Notes under the pieces: generated by a model
The model's database searches: none
What the model saw: only the letters and a program-made list of their open reading frames with translations
Told to the model about the DNA's origin: nothing
From: Tetradesmus obliquus
Taxonomy: Eukaryota > Chlorophyta > Chlorophyceae > Sphaeropleales > Scenedesmaceae
Length of the DNA stretch: 64,000 nucleotides
NCBI GenBank assembly: GCA_030272155.1
Contig: CP126191.1
Span: forward strand, 6,408,501 to 6,472,500
Direction of reading: 5' to 3'
Program-made: the position numbers and the translations under genes
Shown: positions 37,046 to 49,062 of the stretch, one piece after another
How positions within the stretch are numbered: the stretch's first letter is position 1
Layout of the letters: each line of letters starts with the position of its first letter

Positions 37046-40000
37046 ATGTCTAGACGCACTGCGGACTACCTGGTTGGTGAGTGTACCCTCTGGGGCATGG
37101 TCTTGCTGGGCTGGTGTCTCACATGCAGTGACATGCCCATGCATGCACCAGTACAAACACCTGAGCCTGTGCCGCTTACCTCGTGCCCAATGCAGGCAAC
37201 TGCTCCACTGATAACTCAGGCCTGGCTGCCGCAAAAGGCAGCAGCAGGCCATTGCAGCACCGTGGACACCATGTAGCTTCACTGCTGGCATTTCGGCAGC
37301 CTGAGACTCTGGCTCAGCAGCTGCTTGCACAGCAGGAGCACAACAACGAGCTGCAGGAGCAGCTGGTGAGTTCCAGCAGCCTCTCATGCATCTTAGCCTT
37401 GCCTCCGTGTGTCGAACGTCGCTCAAGCACCTGCTTGCTGCTTGCACTGCTGTGCCTGCAAGCGGTACGCAGCAGTAGCAAAAGGGCCCTAGTTCTTCAT
37501 ACACGCTGCGCTAAGGCGAAACTGCAAGTTGCAGTCTGGAAAGCAACGCGCTGATGGGCACCTAGTGCTGCTGTTCCATGCATATGTCTTGCAGAAGCTT
37601 GCCCTGACAGCTGCACGCCACAAGGAGGTTGAGCTCAGGCGCTGCAGGCAGGCACTGCTGGCAGCTGAGGGCCTCTTGCAGGAACGGCAGCAGCCACATG
37701 GCGTACAAATACAGTTTGCGGCTGAACAGGAATGCTACAGCAGCACAGCAGCAGGCGACAGCAGCAGCCAGAATACGCACCGTGAGCGGCAGCTGTCACC
37801 ACGCAGGGCGGCAGCAGCAGCGCTGAGCAGCACACAGCAAGCCTGCTTAATTGGCGCGCTCAAGGACCAAAATGCTGTCTTGAAAGCAACCGTCGGCCAG
37901 CTGGAGCAGCAATACACACAGCTGGCTCAGTCAGATGGCGCTGCCATTCAATTGGGGTCCCTGAAGCAGCAGCTGGTGCTGGTGCTGGGGCAGCTGCAGC
38001 AGCAGCAGCAGCTGGTGCAGCAGCTGGCCTGCAGGGCTGAGGACGCACAGCAGACAGCACAGGCAGCGGCAGCACAGGTTGAGCTGGCCAGTATGGCGTT
38101 GCGGGAGGTGCAAGGGCAGGCAGCAGCTGCTGTGCAGGGGAACATAGATGGTGAGTGTTGACACCACTTGCAGCTGATAGGCTATGCACCAATGCAAATT
38201 GCAGAGGCCAAGGACATTCATCACTGCTAGCATCTCAAACTTGGAGTTCCATGCCTACTGGCAGCCCACATATCATCAAATGCCAGTGGCACGCTCGATC
38301 ATCAGGGTCCCTGCTGAGGCTGCCTACAACTGCCTTGTGCAGGCAGTCAGCTGGGGCAGGACCTGCTGGACCTCGTTGCTGCCTTTGTGGGTCCAGCAGC
38401 AGCAGCAGCACCGGATGCATCAGGCCCCTGCACCTCCAGGGCGCTAGCAGCAGCACAAGACGCCCACCGCATGCTGCTGCAGCAGGCCCTGCTGCTTCGG
38501 GGCAGGCTACCTTCAGCACCAGGCTTTGCAGGCATAGCAGCTGCACGCGGCCGGCCTGGCAGTGCAGGCAGGTGCAGCAGCCCCAGCCGGCCTGGTAGGC
38601 CTGATAGTGCAGTTGAGCTGCTCATGTTCCTGCGGTCACATGTTGCACGGCTGCAGGCCACCCTAGACAGCTTGCCTGGAGCAGCAGCTGCATTCAGCCA
38701 GCAGTGGACGCAGGGAGCTGACAACAGCACTGGCGGCTGTGTTGCCGGTGCACGCGCGGCTTCAGCTGGTGCAGCGTGCAGTAGTGCTGCTGGTCATACA
38801 GCACAGCAGCACAGCCACAACAGCAGCAGCAGCCCAACAGCCCTGCGGGCAAGGCCTTGCAGTGCTCAAGCAGCGGGCAGCAGCAGCAGTGTGCTGAACA
38901 CGTTGCTGGTAGCTGGGCGGCTTGTGCGGCCTGCGTCTGCTGCACCTGCGTCAGCTCCCAGGACGCTGCACAGTGCTCAGAAGCCCCAGCAGCACCGCCA
39001 GCTGCCAGATCTTAGTCCCTATCTCAACTACCCTGCAAAGAGGCCAGCCAGTGGCAGGAGCAGTGAGGTGGCCGCGTTGCAGGGCGCAGTGCAGCAGCTG
39101 CAGGTGCTTCTGCAGGAGAAGCAGGAGCAGATGCAGCTGCAAGCAGAGGAGGCCCTGCAGATGCAGGAGTTTGCTCAGCAGGTACATCAGCAGCTTGAGG
39201 CAGCGCAGCAGCAGCTGGAAGAATCTCAGCAGGCAGCGGCAGCGGAGCACTACCGATTGCAGCAAGCTGTGCAGCAGCTGCAGCAGCATGCTGCCCAGCT
39301 CGAGCAGCAGCTGGCAGCAAAGCAGCAGGAGGTAACAGAGGCGAATGTGGCGACAGCTGGGGAGCATCAGCAGCTGCAAGCTCTGCTGCAGCAAGTGCAG
39401 CAGCACAATGCGGATGTTCATCTGCAGCTAGCAGTGTCACAAGCAGAGGCTGCAGCAGAGCAACAGCAACTCCAGGCAAAGGTGCAAGGCCTGCAGCAGC
39501 ACACTGCCAGCTTACAGCAGCAGCTTGAGGCTGCACAGCGAGAACGTGATAGCAGCCAACAAGCTGCTTTTGCTACGCAGCAGCTAGCCGAGCCAATGCT
39601 GGAGCAAGTGCAGCAGCTACAGCTGCAGCTGGCGGGCTATTCGGCCACTGAGCAGCAGACACAGCAACAATTGCAGCAACTTGGGCAAGCGTTGCTGCAG
39701 TGCGAGCAACAGCTGCACGAGCACTTTGCAGCTGCAGACAGCGCGGCCTCAGCCACAGCTGAGCTGGCGCGCTCTGTAGCGGCCTATGCAGTGCGGCTGT
39801 CAGCAACACCGGCTGACAGTAGTGATAGTGCAACGGCTAGCGAACTACGGGAGCTCGGTGCAGCTGTGGCAGCACTGCTGGCGGCAATGAGACAGGTAAG
39901 TTGCATGCACAATGCTGCTGAGTGCCGGCACCAGATTTAGTGTGCCTGCTTGAAACATTTCGGCAGGTAGCAGGTTACAAGACAGCGCATATAGGCTGTG

Positions 40001-41079
40001 TCGAGTGCAGGCATCAGTTGCATTGCTTCAATGCCATACGACAGCTGGGAGTGCGCTCGTGACTGGCTCTGAACCAGTCTGAGCTGCGCCGGGCTGGCGG
40101 ATTGCTGCACCTGCTCAAGCATTCAACGCGTGCATCCTGGATCAAGCGCGCATCTTGCAAATGGGCTGAAACACAGCAACGTGTCTGTGCGCCGCAGGTG
40201 CTGGTGCTGGGTGGTTCTGTTGAGGTGAGGGACTGCAGCGTTGAGGGTGCAGCACATGCAAGGGTGCGCCTGTGTGAGCACAGTGCTAGATTTGCCAGGT
40301 GCAGACACAGCAGTCCAAGCTGCGCAGGTGTGACATGAATGCCATCTCCAGTCCTGTGGCTGCTGACAGCCGCGCTGTGGCTGTGGCTGTTGCTGGCGTG
40401 CAGGGCAGCATGTCTGCCACCACGGAGCAGCTGGAGGAGCAGCTTGTGGAGAACACTGAGGCAGTGGAGGAGTGCATGGCAGCACTGCAGGTGGGTTGGC
40501 AGGCTGGCGGAGGTGTGGGTGCAGCTGAGGGGTGTTAGCTTGCAGCCCCGTGCCACAGCAAGTGCGGTGTATCCTGTACCCACACATGTATAGTTTGGCC
40601 CAGTGGCAGGCTGCACGTGGCTGCAGTGGTGTAATTGCGCTGTACGTGGGATGTACGCCTGCTGTACGACAGCCAATGATCAGAGTGGCCCTGTGCCACT
40701 GCCGCATCATCATGCTGCCGTCACATCATCAGAAGCGGTGGCATGATGTCAGATAGGTGCAGGTCCCTACGGCATGCCGCACCACAGCCGACCAGTTACA
40801 ATGTACTGTTGTGTGATGTTGTATGCTGTTGCATGATGCTGCGTGCTCTCGTACGTGCAGGAGGTGTGTGCAGTCAGCCGTCGGGCCTCAGCTGCAGGGC
40901 CTGCACTGCTGGTGCAGTTCAACCCGTATGCAAGGACCTCACTGGTGCCACACGTGACAGCGGCAGATGGCTCGGGGCATAGTGATGCTGATGCTGCAGC
41001 AGGCACATCACGCTTGAGTGGCGCAGCAGCAGACTCTGTTGATGGCTCGCGTGAGGCAGCAGTGGCCGTAAGCCTGTAA
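37046..41079 (+). CDS. Long coiled-coil protein of unknown function
   Basis: Seven exons (37046-37076, 37196-37365, 37595-38150, 38343-39895, 40198-40224, 40299-40490, 40861-41079) join in phase to 915 residues, from MSRRTADYLVG to AAVAVSL. Most of residues 60-260 and 480-780 is predicted by eye to be coiled coil: heptad-like Leu and Ala with Gln and Glu (QAEEALQMQEFAQQVHQQLE; QLEQQLAAKQQEVTEANVAT). A Ser/Pro/Arg-rich hinge lies between the two halves. Exon 5 is a 27-nt microexon. Low-complexity CAG content inflates coiled-coil appearance, so structural prediction is tentative. Such proteins are often Golgi, centrosome/basal-body or cytoskeletal tethers; nothing in the sequence chooses between them. 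No signal peptide or membrane segment. Confidence 0.75.
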
Positions 41080-43297
41080 AGCAGGGCTAACACACTGTGC
41101 ACATGCGACGCAAGCAAGATGGTTTTGGAGAGGTACTTACATGTGGGTCTTGGCACCTTCTTCATGGCTGACATTGATAACGCGACGAATTATATGCTGA
41201 GCACACAGTGCACTGTAAAGAAGCGGGTGATGTGCTGGTAGCTCTGTTGCATGGCGTCATGACACTCACTGTCATGCGCAGCAGCTTTCATGTGTGTGAT
41301 CGCACTGTGGGGCGGCCAGCTGCAGCTGTGTAATGCCTTGGCCAGCAGCGGCAGCAGCAGCCCAGTGCTTCGCACATGTTTTGTGGTTGCTAGTACGCCG
41401 TTCGTCACGGTGAACACATGTTATGGATGATTTGCCGCTGCTGGTTGCTGGTTTCTAATGCTTCAGTGAAACCGCTTGAGCTTGACGCTCAGGGCCGTCA
41501 GCCCATAACTTTGTAAACTTCACCTCTACCTGAGACAGTCACTGTCGCATAGGACGACTCCATCTTGGCCAAGAATAGTATCCATGGGTACTACCAACAG
41601 GTCCCGGACCTGGGGGCGGCCCCCAGCCTTGAATGTGCGGCTCAGCTGCATGTGTAGGCGGGGTACGTCTACTCAAATGGTACTGTTTAGTAACCTGGTG
41701 CAGCAGATGCAGCAACCTTGCCACAGTGTGTGGACACCTAGCCATGCGGACTACCGCCAAACATGACCGCCAAAGTGTGCAATTAGTGGAACTGCTTGAT
41801 TACACGCTCTGCCAACCTCGCATTCCTACGTGCAGACAATCCTGCACATCAGTCACAACCTGAGGCAAGTGATTGACAAGAGTAGACACAAATGCGGGTG
41901 CTTCGAAGGCATAGTGGGCTGAAGCCTGATCCTGAGCAAGCACAGGCTGCATACAGGACCAAAACAGCAACAGCGCCACCATGCGGCATAGGCGTTGGCA
42001 AAGGCACCCTGCCATGCCGCATGCGGCAGTGTAGCGTCCTGCTTTTGAACCGGATCACGAAGCCGTCCCAGGTGTGATGCTCTGGCAACCTGCCACCACT
42101 GGCTGCTCTTCTGTTTGACATGCGAACACAGTTCGTGTAACATCCAATCCAAGCACCTCCTGACACCAGCTGACATGCACACAGCACAAGCACAGGCCTC
42201 GGCACACAGCATTGCTGGGCCTGCAGCACCTGCTCAACACGACTTGCGGTACAGCTCCTGCAGTGATAGGACACAGCATGCGAGGAGCGTGCTAAAAGCA
42301 CTCGACCATGATATGGCCACCGCTCAGTTGAAAGCGCACAGACAAACATGTTGACACCCAAGCTAGCAGTAGGCGTACTCCCAGCAGCAGCATAGTTGCT
42401 ACATCACCATCAAGGAGTGCTGCTACAGCACTGCAGAGCAAGCTGTGTACAGGATGAACTTCTGCAGTGCCAGTGCATGCTACTGTTGTATCTGCTGTGC
42501 TGGCGGGCTGATGCTGTATGGCTGCAATCCTGCTGGCGACTGCCAGCCTGGCTGTGGCACTGCTATGCGGCCAGCTTGCAGCTGCTGACTGCGCTTGGGG
42601 CTGGGCTTTGGCCGGCTGAGGCCGTTTGTGCCAGCAAACAGCTGCACCACAGGCAATGCATAACACGCAGGGGTCAGTGCGCTAATGTAGAAGCACTGTC
42701 AAGCACATAGCTGCAGCCGGTCTGCTGGGTGTCACTGAGCATGCAGATTCTGTTGTGAACAGCAGAATTCACCACCCTTTCCAGCGCATCTCAGGTCCCA
42801 GGACTACAAATGCACGTACGACTGCTGGGTGTCTTTGCGCTGCTGACTAGACACTATCATGTGTGTTACCTTGCCGCGGCGGGTGCGTCGGTCATACTGG
42901 CCACATGCTTCTGGCAGCTCTGTCTGCTGCTGCTGCTGCTGCTGCTGCTGGCTCGCTGCTGCTGCATGGGTGACTGCTGCTGCCAGCTGTCGCTGTCGGC
43001 CTGCTGCTGCTGCCATTGACCTGCATAGGCTACTGATAAGGGTGGGTTGTTGCATATCTGCTGACAGCTTCTGCAGCTACAGAAGGCGCAGAGGGTGGGA
43101 GACAAACAACAGTGACACCGAGTGCTGCACGTTTGCAAATGCACCTTCAGCCAGCCAAGCAACACAGTCACCCGGCCAAGTGTACCCGCACAAACAAGGC
43201 AATTCCAGCAGATGTGAGGGAGGGCTATGGTAGAGCAGCTAGTTGCCAGTCAAGCATCCAACTCCTGTGCTTGTCATGACAACAGCTGTTCAACGTG
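41080..43297. other. Gene-poor stretch
   Basis: About 2.2 kb without a supported gene. TGTAA at about 41213 is a plausible polyadenylation signal for the coiled-coil gene. A (CTG)n run of nine units lies at 42924-42950. Many short ORFs on both strands have Cys/His/Trp-rich shadows only. Confidence 0.5.
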
Positions 43298-43513
43298 CTA
43301 AACACCAGGCTTGGCAGGAGCCTTGGGCGCCCAATGTCCCCCACCAGACATCCGATCGGTTTTTCTGCTGTCTCTACTTATAATGACAGCCTGCAACGTG
43401 AGGGCCAACCCTTGTTGAGACAGCTGGTTTTTGCTTGCTGCGTTCGTTCGGTGGTTATAGTGTTCAAACACGTTTAGATCGTCTATCTGATCATTGTTGA
43501 CGTTCGCTGACAT
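43298..43513 (-). CDS. Candidate small protein, 71 residues, unknown function
   Basis: The ATG at 43513 opens MSANVNNDQIDDLNVFEHYN and the frame runs to a TAG at 43298, ending MSGGGHWAPKAPAKPGV. Composition is that of a soluble protein, unlike the shadow ORFs nearby, and codons are less triplet-biased than in neighbours. No family was recognised. It is divergent from the heat-shock-factor gene with only 155 bp between starts. Part could be intronic (for example around 43386-43420). Confidence 0.4.
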   Translation of the reverse strand: MSANVNNDQIDDLNVFEHYNHRTNAASKNQLSQQGLALTLQAVIISRDSRKTDRMSGGGHWAPKAPAKPGV

Positions 43514-43668
43514 TCAGACAAGCGTGCACCGCTGTGCACGGTGCTACTCTGCAGCTGGAGCAGGAGCAGCAGCAGGCAGCAGCAGCTCAGCAGCCAAATA
43601 GCGACGCATCTGCCATCAGAGTTCTAAGGCAGGCTCTTTAGGGAGCTGCCAAGGGCGCGCTGGACTCC
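43514..43668. promoter_or_regulatory. Upstream region of the heat-shock-factor gene
   Basis: Short region between the candidate small ORF (-) and the heat-shock-factor ATG (+). It contains CAG-type triplets. No convincing nGAAnnTTCn array was found here. Confidence 0.35.
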
Positions 43669-46600
43669 ATGACTGGAGCTCGACGAGGGTCTGGCAGCGA
43701 GAGCAGCAGCAGCGCAAACCAGCCACCTCCTTTTCTCACGAAAACGTGAGTGCATGCAGCTTGCCAGCTGCCCGCGTGCGATGCTGTACTCAACAGCAGC
43801 AGCAGCACCTACTCACTGACGCCCGCCCTGTGTGACCCGCGCAGGTATGACCTTGTTGACGATGTCAGCACAGATGCCATAGTGTCCTGGTCTCCAGACG
43901 GCCGCAGGTACGTCCATGCAAGGCCACAAGTAGCTGCACCAGCGCATGTTGGTGTTGCGCCTGTTGCTCCCTGTGCGTCATGCAGATAGTTGGCTGACGT
44001 GTGCATCCCTCTGCCCTGCAGCTTCGTTGTATGGAAGCCTCCTGAGTTCAGCAGAGACCTGCTGCCGCGGCACTTCAAGCACAACAACTTCTCAAGCTTT
44101 GTGCGGCAGTTGAACACCTATGTGAGCCACCAGCAACAGCAGCTGTCACCTGGAATGCACTTAGAGGCTTGCAAGCACTGAACAGCTGCAATCACATCAG
44201 CTATTGGCAGCGCCGTGTTGCGCAGTGCTGCAGTTGGTCAGGAACCAGCCTGCGCCGAACACTTTGTCCTTGGCTAGCGGATGCCAGCGGTTGCTGACGG
44301 CACTTGGCAGCAGCGGCAGCAGCAGTTGTTTGCATGCACAGCAGCCATCAAAACGTCCCATCAGCAGCTCAGCCTGCATACGAGGTGTGAATAAAGGCTT
44401 CAGATTGCAGTAATGGCCGCGAACAGCCAGCATACCCTGGCAGTGTTTGCTGCTTGCTGCTGATGATGATCAGTATTTAGTTCTGTTACTTGCATGCTGT
44501 GCTTCCCTCCTGCAGGGCTTCCGCAAAGTAGACCCAGATCGCTGGGAGTTTGCGAATGACAACTTCATCAGGGGCCGGCGGGACCTGCTGAAGGACATTT
44601 ACAGGCGCAAGCCTACGCAGCAGGCAGGGCAGCAGCAGGCGCTCGCACCAGCAGGCCAGACAGCCATCGAGGTGAGCCCTGCCGATACCAACCACATCAT
44701 AGCCGCAGCTGCAGCGCCAGTGAATTGCCGCAGCCTTGTGTATATTGCTTGTTGTGCTCATGCTCTGCACACCTGACTCATTGTAGTTGAAAACTACGCT
44801 CAGCAGCACAGCGCCTGCTAGAAGGCTGCTCAGAGAGCTGATGCTGATTGCTGCTGCTGTTGCTGCTCTGCTGCTGCAGCTGGGGCACTATGGTGGCGTG
44901 CACGATGAGATTGAGTCGCTGAAGCGCGACAAGAACGTGCTGATGCTGGAGCTGGTGCGGCTGAGGCAGCAGCAGCAGGTGCGCACCGCGGCAGCAGCAG
45001 CAGGCAGAGAGCTATCCTCAGCGGCTGCTCAATCTGAGGGCGTTGCAGGCAAGGGCGGCAAGCCGGCTGACCTGGCAGCAACCTGTCAGCAACACCCTGG
45101 CACAGACTTGTGATGGGTGCTGTCTGCGCACATGTCTGAAGACCTGTGTGCCATGGTTTGGCTGCTGTGGGTGCTGCAGGCTGCAGACCAGCGCATGCGG
45201 GACATGCACGAGCGGCTGGAGAGCCAGGAGCAGCGGCAGAACACCATCGTGAACTTCCTGGCGCGCGTGGCGCAGAACCCGACTGTGCTGCAGCAGATGG
45301 TGTCGGTGGCGCAGAGCGCAGGCCTGCAGCGGCTCAGCAGCCAACGCGGAGGTGAGCCAGCAGCAGCGGAAGGGCTTGCAGACTAGTTGCGGCGCAGTGT
45401 GTATTTGTGGCCTGCGTTTTGCAGCTGTTGCTGAGGTAGAGAAGGTGGTACTGTTGCGTTCTGTGTGGCAGCTCAGCCAAGCATCCGCCATGCATACCTA
45501 CTGTTGGCCGGTGGAAGTAGGACAGTTTGCTCATGTGAGGCTTCATCCGTCTCCTGTGCGTGCCTGCAGGGCGCAAGAAGCGGCGCGGGCGCAGCGGCGA
45601 CGAGTCTGACGAGTCGGGCGCGGTGCCGCCGGAGCAGAACCACGCCCAGATCATCCAGTACCAGCCCGTCAACGCGGGTGAATACCCTGACGCCTTCCTG
45701 CGCAGCCTTGTGCAGAGCATGCCTGGCGGCGATGTGCCGGCTGACTTTGAGGCTGCCTTTCACAGCATGCAGTTGGGTCAGGTATGCCTGCATGTAGCGC
45801 CTGCAGCAGCAATCTGCCGTGTAGTGTCATGTCCATCCTCGCTGCTGCTAATCATGTGTATGCTCTGCAACTGCTGCGTGGCGCGCGCATCCCTGGGTGT
45901 TGTGTGGCTGCTTTTGCGCGCTCGTGCCTATCCTGTAGTGTTTGCTCGCACCACGTCGCAAGGCCTAGCAGACATTGAGGCAGCAGCAGCACTCCTGGCT
46001 TCCAGCCACATAGACCCTGCAGCAGCAGCAGCAGCAGCAGCAGCAGCTGGCCCCTCTGGCCGACTACAACAACTGCAACACCAGGTGACGACCAGCCTGA
46101 CGGTCGGTTGATTGCGGGACGCGCATGAGGTCGCAAATGGAGCATCAGCTTGCTACAACAATGGGAATACATGTTGTTGTTGTGCTTTTTTGCTGTAATC
46201 GTGCTAATTTCACAGGACACAACGTTGCAACGTATGCATCAGCAACTCTTTGCTAGATTTCATGCGCCCCTTTCTTGTGTCTCTTTGCAGCACGTTGAGG
46301 TGAAAGGCTAGCCTGCTTTCCAGCCCGTTCTCATGGTCTCACCGCCGCTGCATTGTGCTGTGTGCTGCAGGGTGGCGGTGCTGCTGAGCCCTCTGTGCTG
46401 ATCCACGAGCAGCCCAACACATCTTTTGGCGGTGGCATCCCGTCTGTGGGTAAGTCACCACAGCTGCCTGGCCGCCGTTGGGTGGCAGTAATGGCTCCCA
46501 CAGGGCCGCTCCTATTGCTTGTCATGTGCCGCCATTGGTGTGCTGGTGGTCGAGCAGTGCAAGAGGTAGTTGGGACTGTTTTGTTGCTGACAGCTGATGC

Positions 46601-47483
46601 ATGTGCCTTCTTTGCCTGCCATTGCATTGTTGCTGCAGGGCTGGACGGCATCACCCACCCAGGCATGTCAGCAGCAGAGGCGGCAGACTTCAGCGCAGCA
46701 GCAGACATTGCAGCAGCAGCAGCGTACGACGGCCTGGTAGCAGATCCGGCGGTAGCAGCAGCTGTAGCAGCAGGCCTGCCAAACATGCTGCTGTATGGCG
46801 ACCCGCTGCAGCAGCAGCAGGTACAGCAACAGCAGCAGCAGCAGCTGGACCCGGCAGCTGCAGCAGCAGCAGCTGTGCCTGCTGACCCTGGCAGGGATTA
46901 CAGGCAGACCACCACCATCACTGAGGTGCCGTGTATGGCCACGCCTGGGGCAGGCGGCAGCATGCAGCGCGTGCCCTCGCAGCAGCGGGTGCCCATGGCG
47001 GCTGGCGCCACCACTGTCATCACGCCAGGCGGCGCCACCACTACCACAATGCACGCTGCTAGCGCAGCTGCAGCAGCAGCAGCAGCTGGCGGCGTGCAGG
47101 TGCTGAGCCCGCTGGAGGTGAAAGTGGAGTCGCCGACTGCTGCTGCAGCGGCAGCAGCAGCAGCAGCTGGCGCTGGCATGCACCTGGGTGTGCAGCAGCA
47201 GCCCAAGGTGGACAGCCCGGAGGGTGACCTGGACATGGGGATGAATGACATCCTGTCAAACCTGGGCACCATGAACAGCACCGACCTGATGATGACAGAT
47301 GAGATGAACAAGGACGACCTGTGGGACATGCTGTTTGGGCAGCAGCAGGGCAGCGGGGCCATGCTGTCAGGGCACAGCTTTGGCGTGAACTCTGGTGACA
47401 TGGGTGCGCCTGATGTGACAGCGCTGGGCGCAGCAGAAGGCAGCCCTGCAGGCGCAGCTGTGTCCAGCCCGACCCTGCAGTGA
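43669..47483 (+). CDS. HSF1: Heat-shock transcription factor, class A type
   Basis: Exons 43669-43745, 43845-43907, 44022-44121, 44516-44671, 44880-44978, 45180-45351, 45570-45781, about 45970-46084, 46371-46449 and 46639-47483 give roughly 640 residues; only the acceptor of exon 8 is unresolved. The DNA-binding domain (about 19-115) is complete: [66 protein letters not shown]. Then the HR-A/B trimerisation coil ([20 protein letters not shown] and a second part [15 protein letters not shown]), class-A spaced, a basic KKRRGR signal near 225, and an AHA-type activator near the C-terminus (DDLWDMLFG). It binds heat-shock elements as a trimer and drives chaperone genes. Chlamydomonas has one such class-A-like factor, so this is likely the main regulator. 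Confidence 0.95.
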
Positions 47484-49062
47484 GGATGCATGCTGCTGGG
47501 GTGCTCTGTAAATGTGCACTTGGGGCGTGTCGGCAGGGGTGAGGCTGTGTGAGTGTGGCTGCTTTCGCAATGTGATGGGTCGCCTGGGTGTGCAAGCCAC
47601 TCAGCTTCCTGAAGCGGGCTCCTGACAGTTTGCTTTCGGCACGCAAAGCATATGTATCGTGCAACTGGTGCTTGTTCAGTGTGCACGTTGACGTTCCAGT
47701 GAGACGCCCTTGTACTTTCATGCTTGACGTTACATTCATGCTCGTGGATCTGTGGAGACTCTGCTAACAACGACTGAGTGGGTTTTAGGTGCGGCTATTA
47801 GTATGCAGGTAGCCTTTTGTGTTCAGCAGGCTAGAACCTGCTGGTTGTACCTACGTCATGTCAAGATTGGCCAGCCGCAGCTGTTGATTGACATGTTGGG
47901 CGGTCAATTGTTGCACTCTGGTGGTCTGCATGCTGCTGGCGTGCAGATGGACAGCTGGGGTGCCTGCAGCATGAGTCAGCATGCTGCGTGCAGGTTGATG
48001 CTTTGGGGTATTGACACCTATCCCGGTGTGCAGCTTTGAGAACTGATCATCATTTGTCTACAGCTTTGCTGTCCTGCCAAGCGAGGCCTCAAGTGCAGGA
48101 GAGATTGAATCAGTGCATATAGAGGGTCTGCTGCACTGGCAGGTACATCGCATCTGGTTCAGGGCGACTTGGTTTTCCTCGCCTCTGCTGAAGTTCTGTA
48201 TGAGTACTGTGGTGTGGCTGTTTCCACATCAAGCCGTGAAGACGAGGGCAGTTGCTGCAGGTCAGCAGGGCATTGCTACTGCGGTGGATTGTCTTTGGCG
48301 CGCAACAGCGTTGATGCTGAGCCATGCATGCCACCAGATCCAGCAGTCACGACTGCCAGTAAGCATGTGTCGTGCTGACTGAGCGCAGTTGATGTACTCC
48401 TTCAGGATTGCATGCTTGCAAAATATCTATTATACATAACTCACCCTTTATAACATCCACTGTAGTACAGTACTGCGCTGGTGGCATGTGCTGCGTTTGT
48501 TTGATCATCGTCAATTGGATGGGCGAGACGGATAGGCTACATGCCAGCAGTTCAGTGACTTGCTGCTATGCCAGTTGGTGATACCAAGTGTAACATGCCA
48601 ATGCCTGCATCAATGGCATTGCAGCCATTGCAGTACATTCTTGCCAGTGCGGCGCATTCACCACTTCGCCACACCATTGCAGCCTGCGCCTCAGCGTGAG
48701 GCGCGTGTGAAGGGTGCCAGCTGTGCGTGTTGTGGATGTAATCTCCTGCTTGGCTGGACATTTTTGCAGGCACGCTGTATGCGATCATGTGCCGGCCATT
48801 GAATACTGTGCCGGCTGTCGATTTCTTCTGCTCCGCTCTGATCGGGGCCTGCAGTGGGTGTGTAGCCTTGCGTCCCATTCAGTCAACCAGGGTTTGGCCG
48901 GTGCCTGAACTCCAATCTTATGCCACGATGTCGTTTGAAATAGTCTGAAAACGATAGGCACTAAGATTTTCAGACAATGTCTAGCCACGTAGCTCCGCCA
49001 TCGACTTGAAAACGCCTGACTTGGCAAGTTCATGTCGAGGAGGGACATGGGTGTAGCTTGCA
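47484..49062. other. Intergenic with possible exon-like relics
   Basis: A TGTAA at about 47507 is a good polyadenylation signal for the heat-shock-factor gene. Two short open pieces (48061-48141, GEIESVHIEGLLHW; and 48164-48380, VFLASAEVLYEYCGVAV) read like exons but I cannot join them into a gene; they may be relics or exons of an unseen gene. A 9-bp inverted repeat (48943-48951 / 48967-48975) sits about 90-120 bp upstream of the next ATG. Confidence 0.4.

Noticed and set aside
48943..48975. 9-bp inverted repeat upstream of the metalloprotease start as a terminator or operator
   Set aside because: The nuclear eukaryotic context makes a prokaryotic-style terminator irrelevant, and a 9-bp stem in AT-rich sequence can arise by chance.
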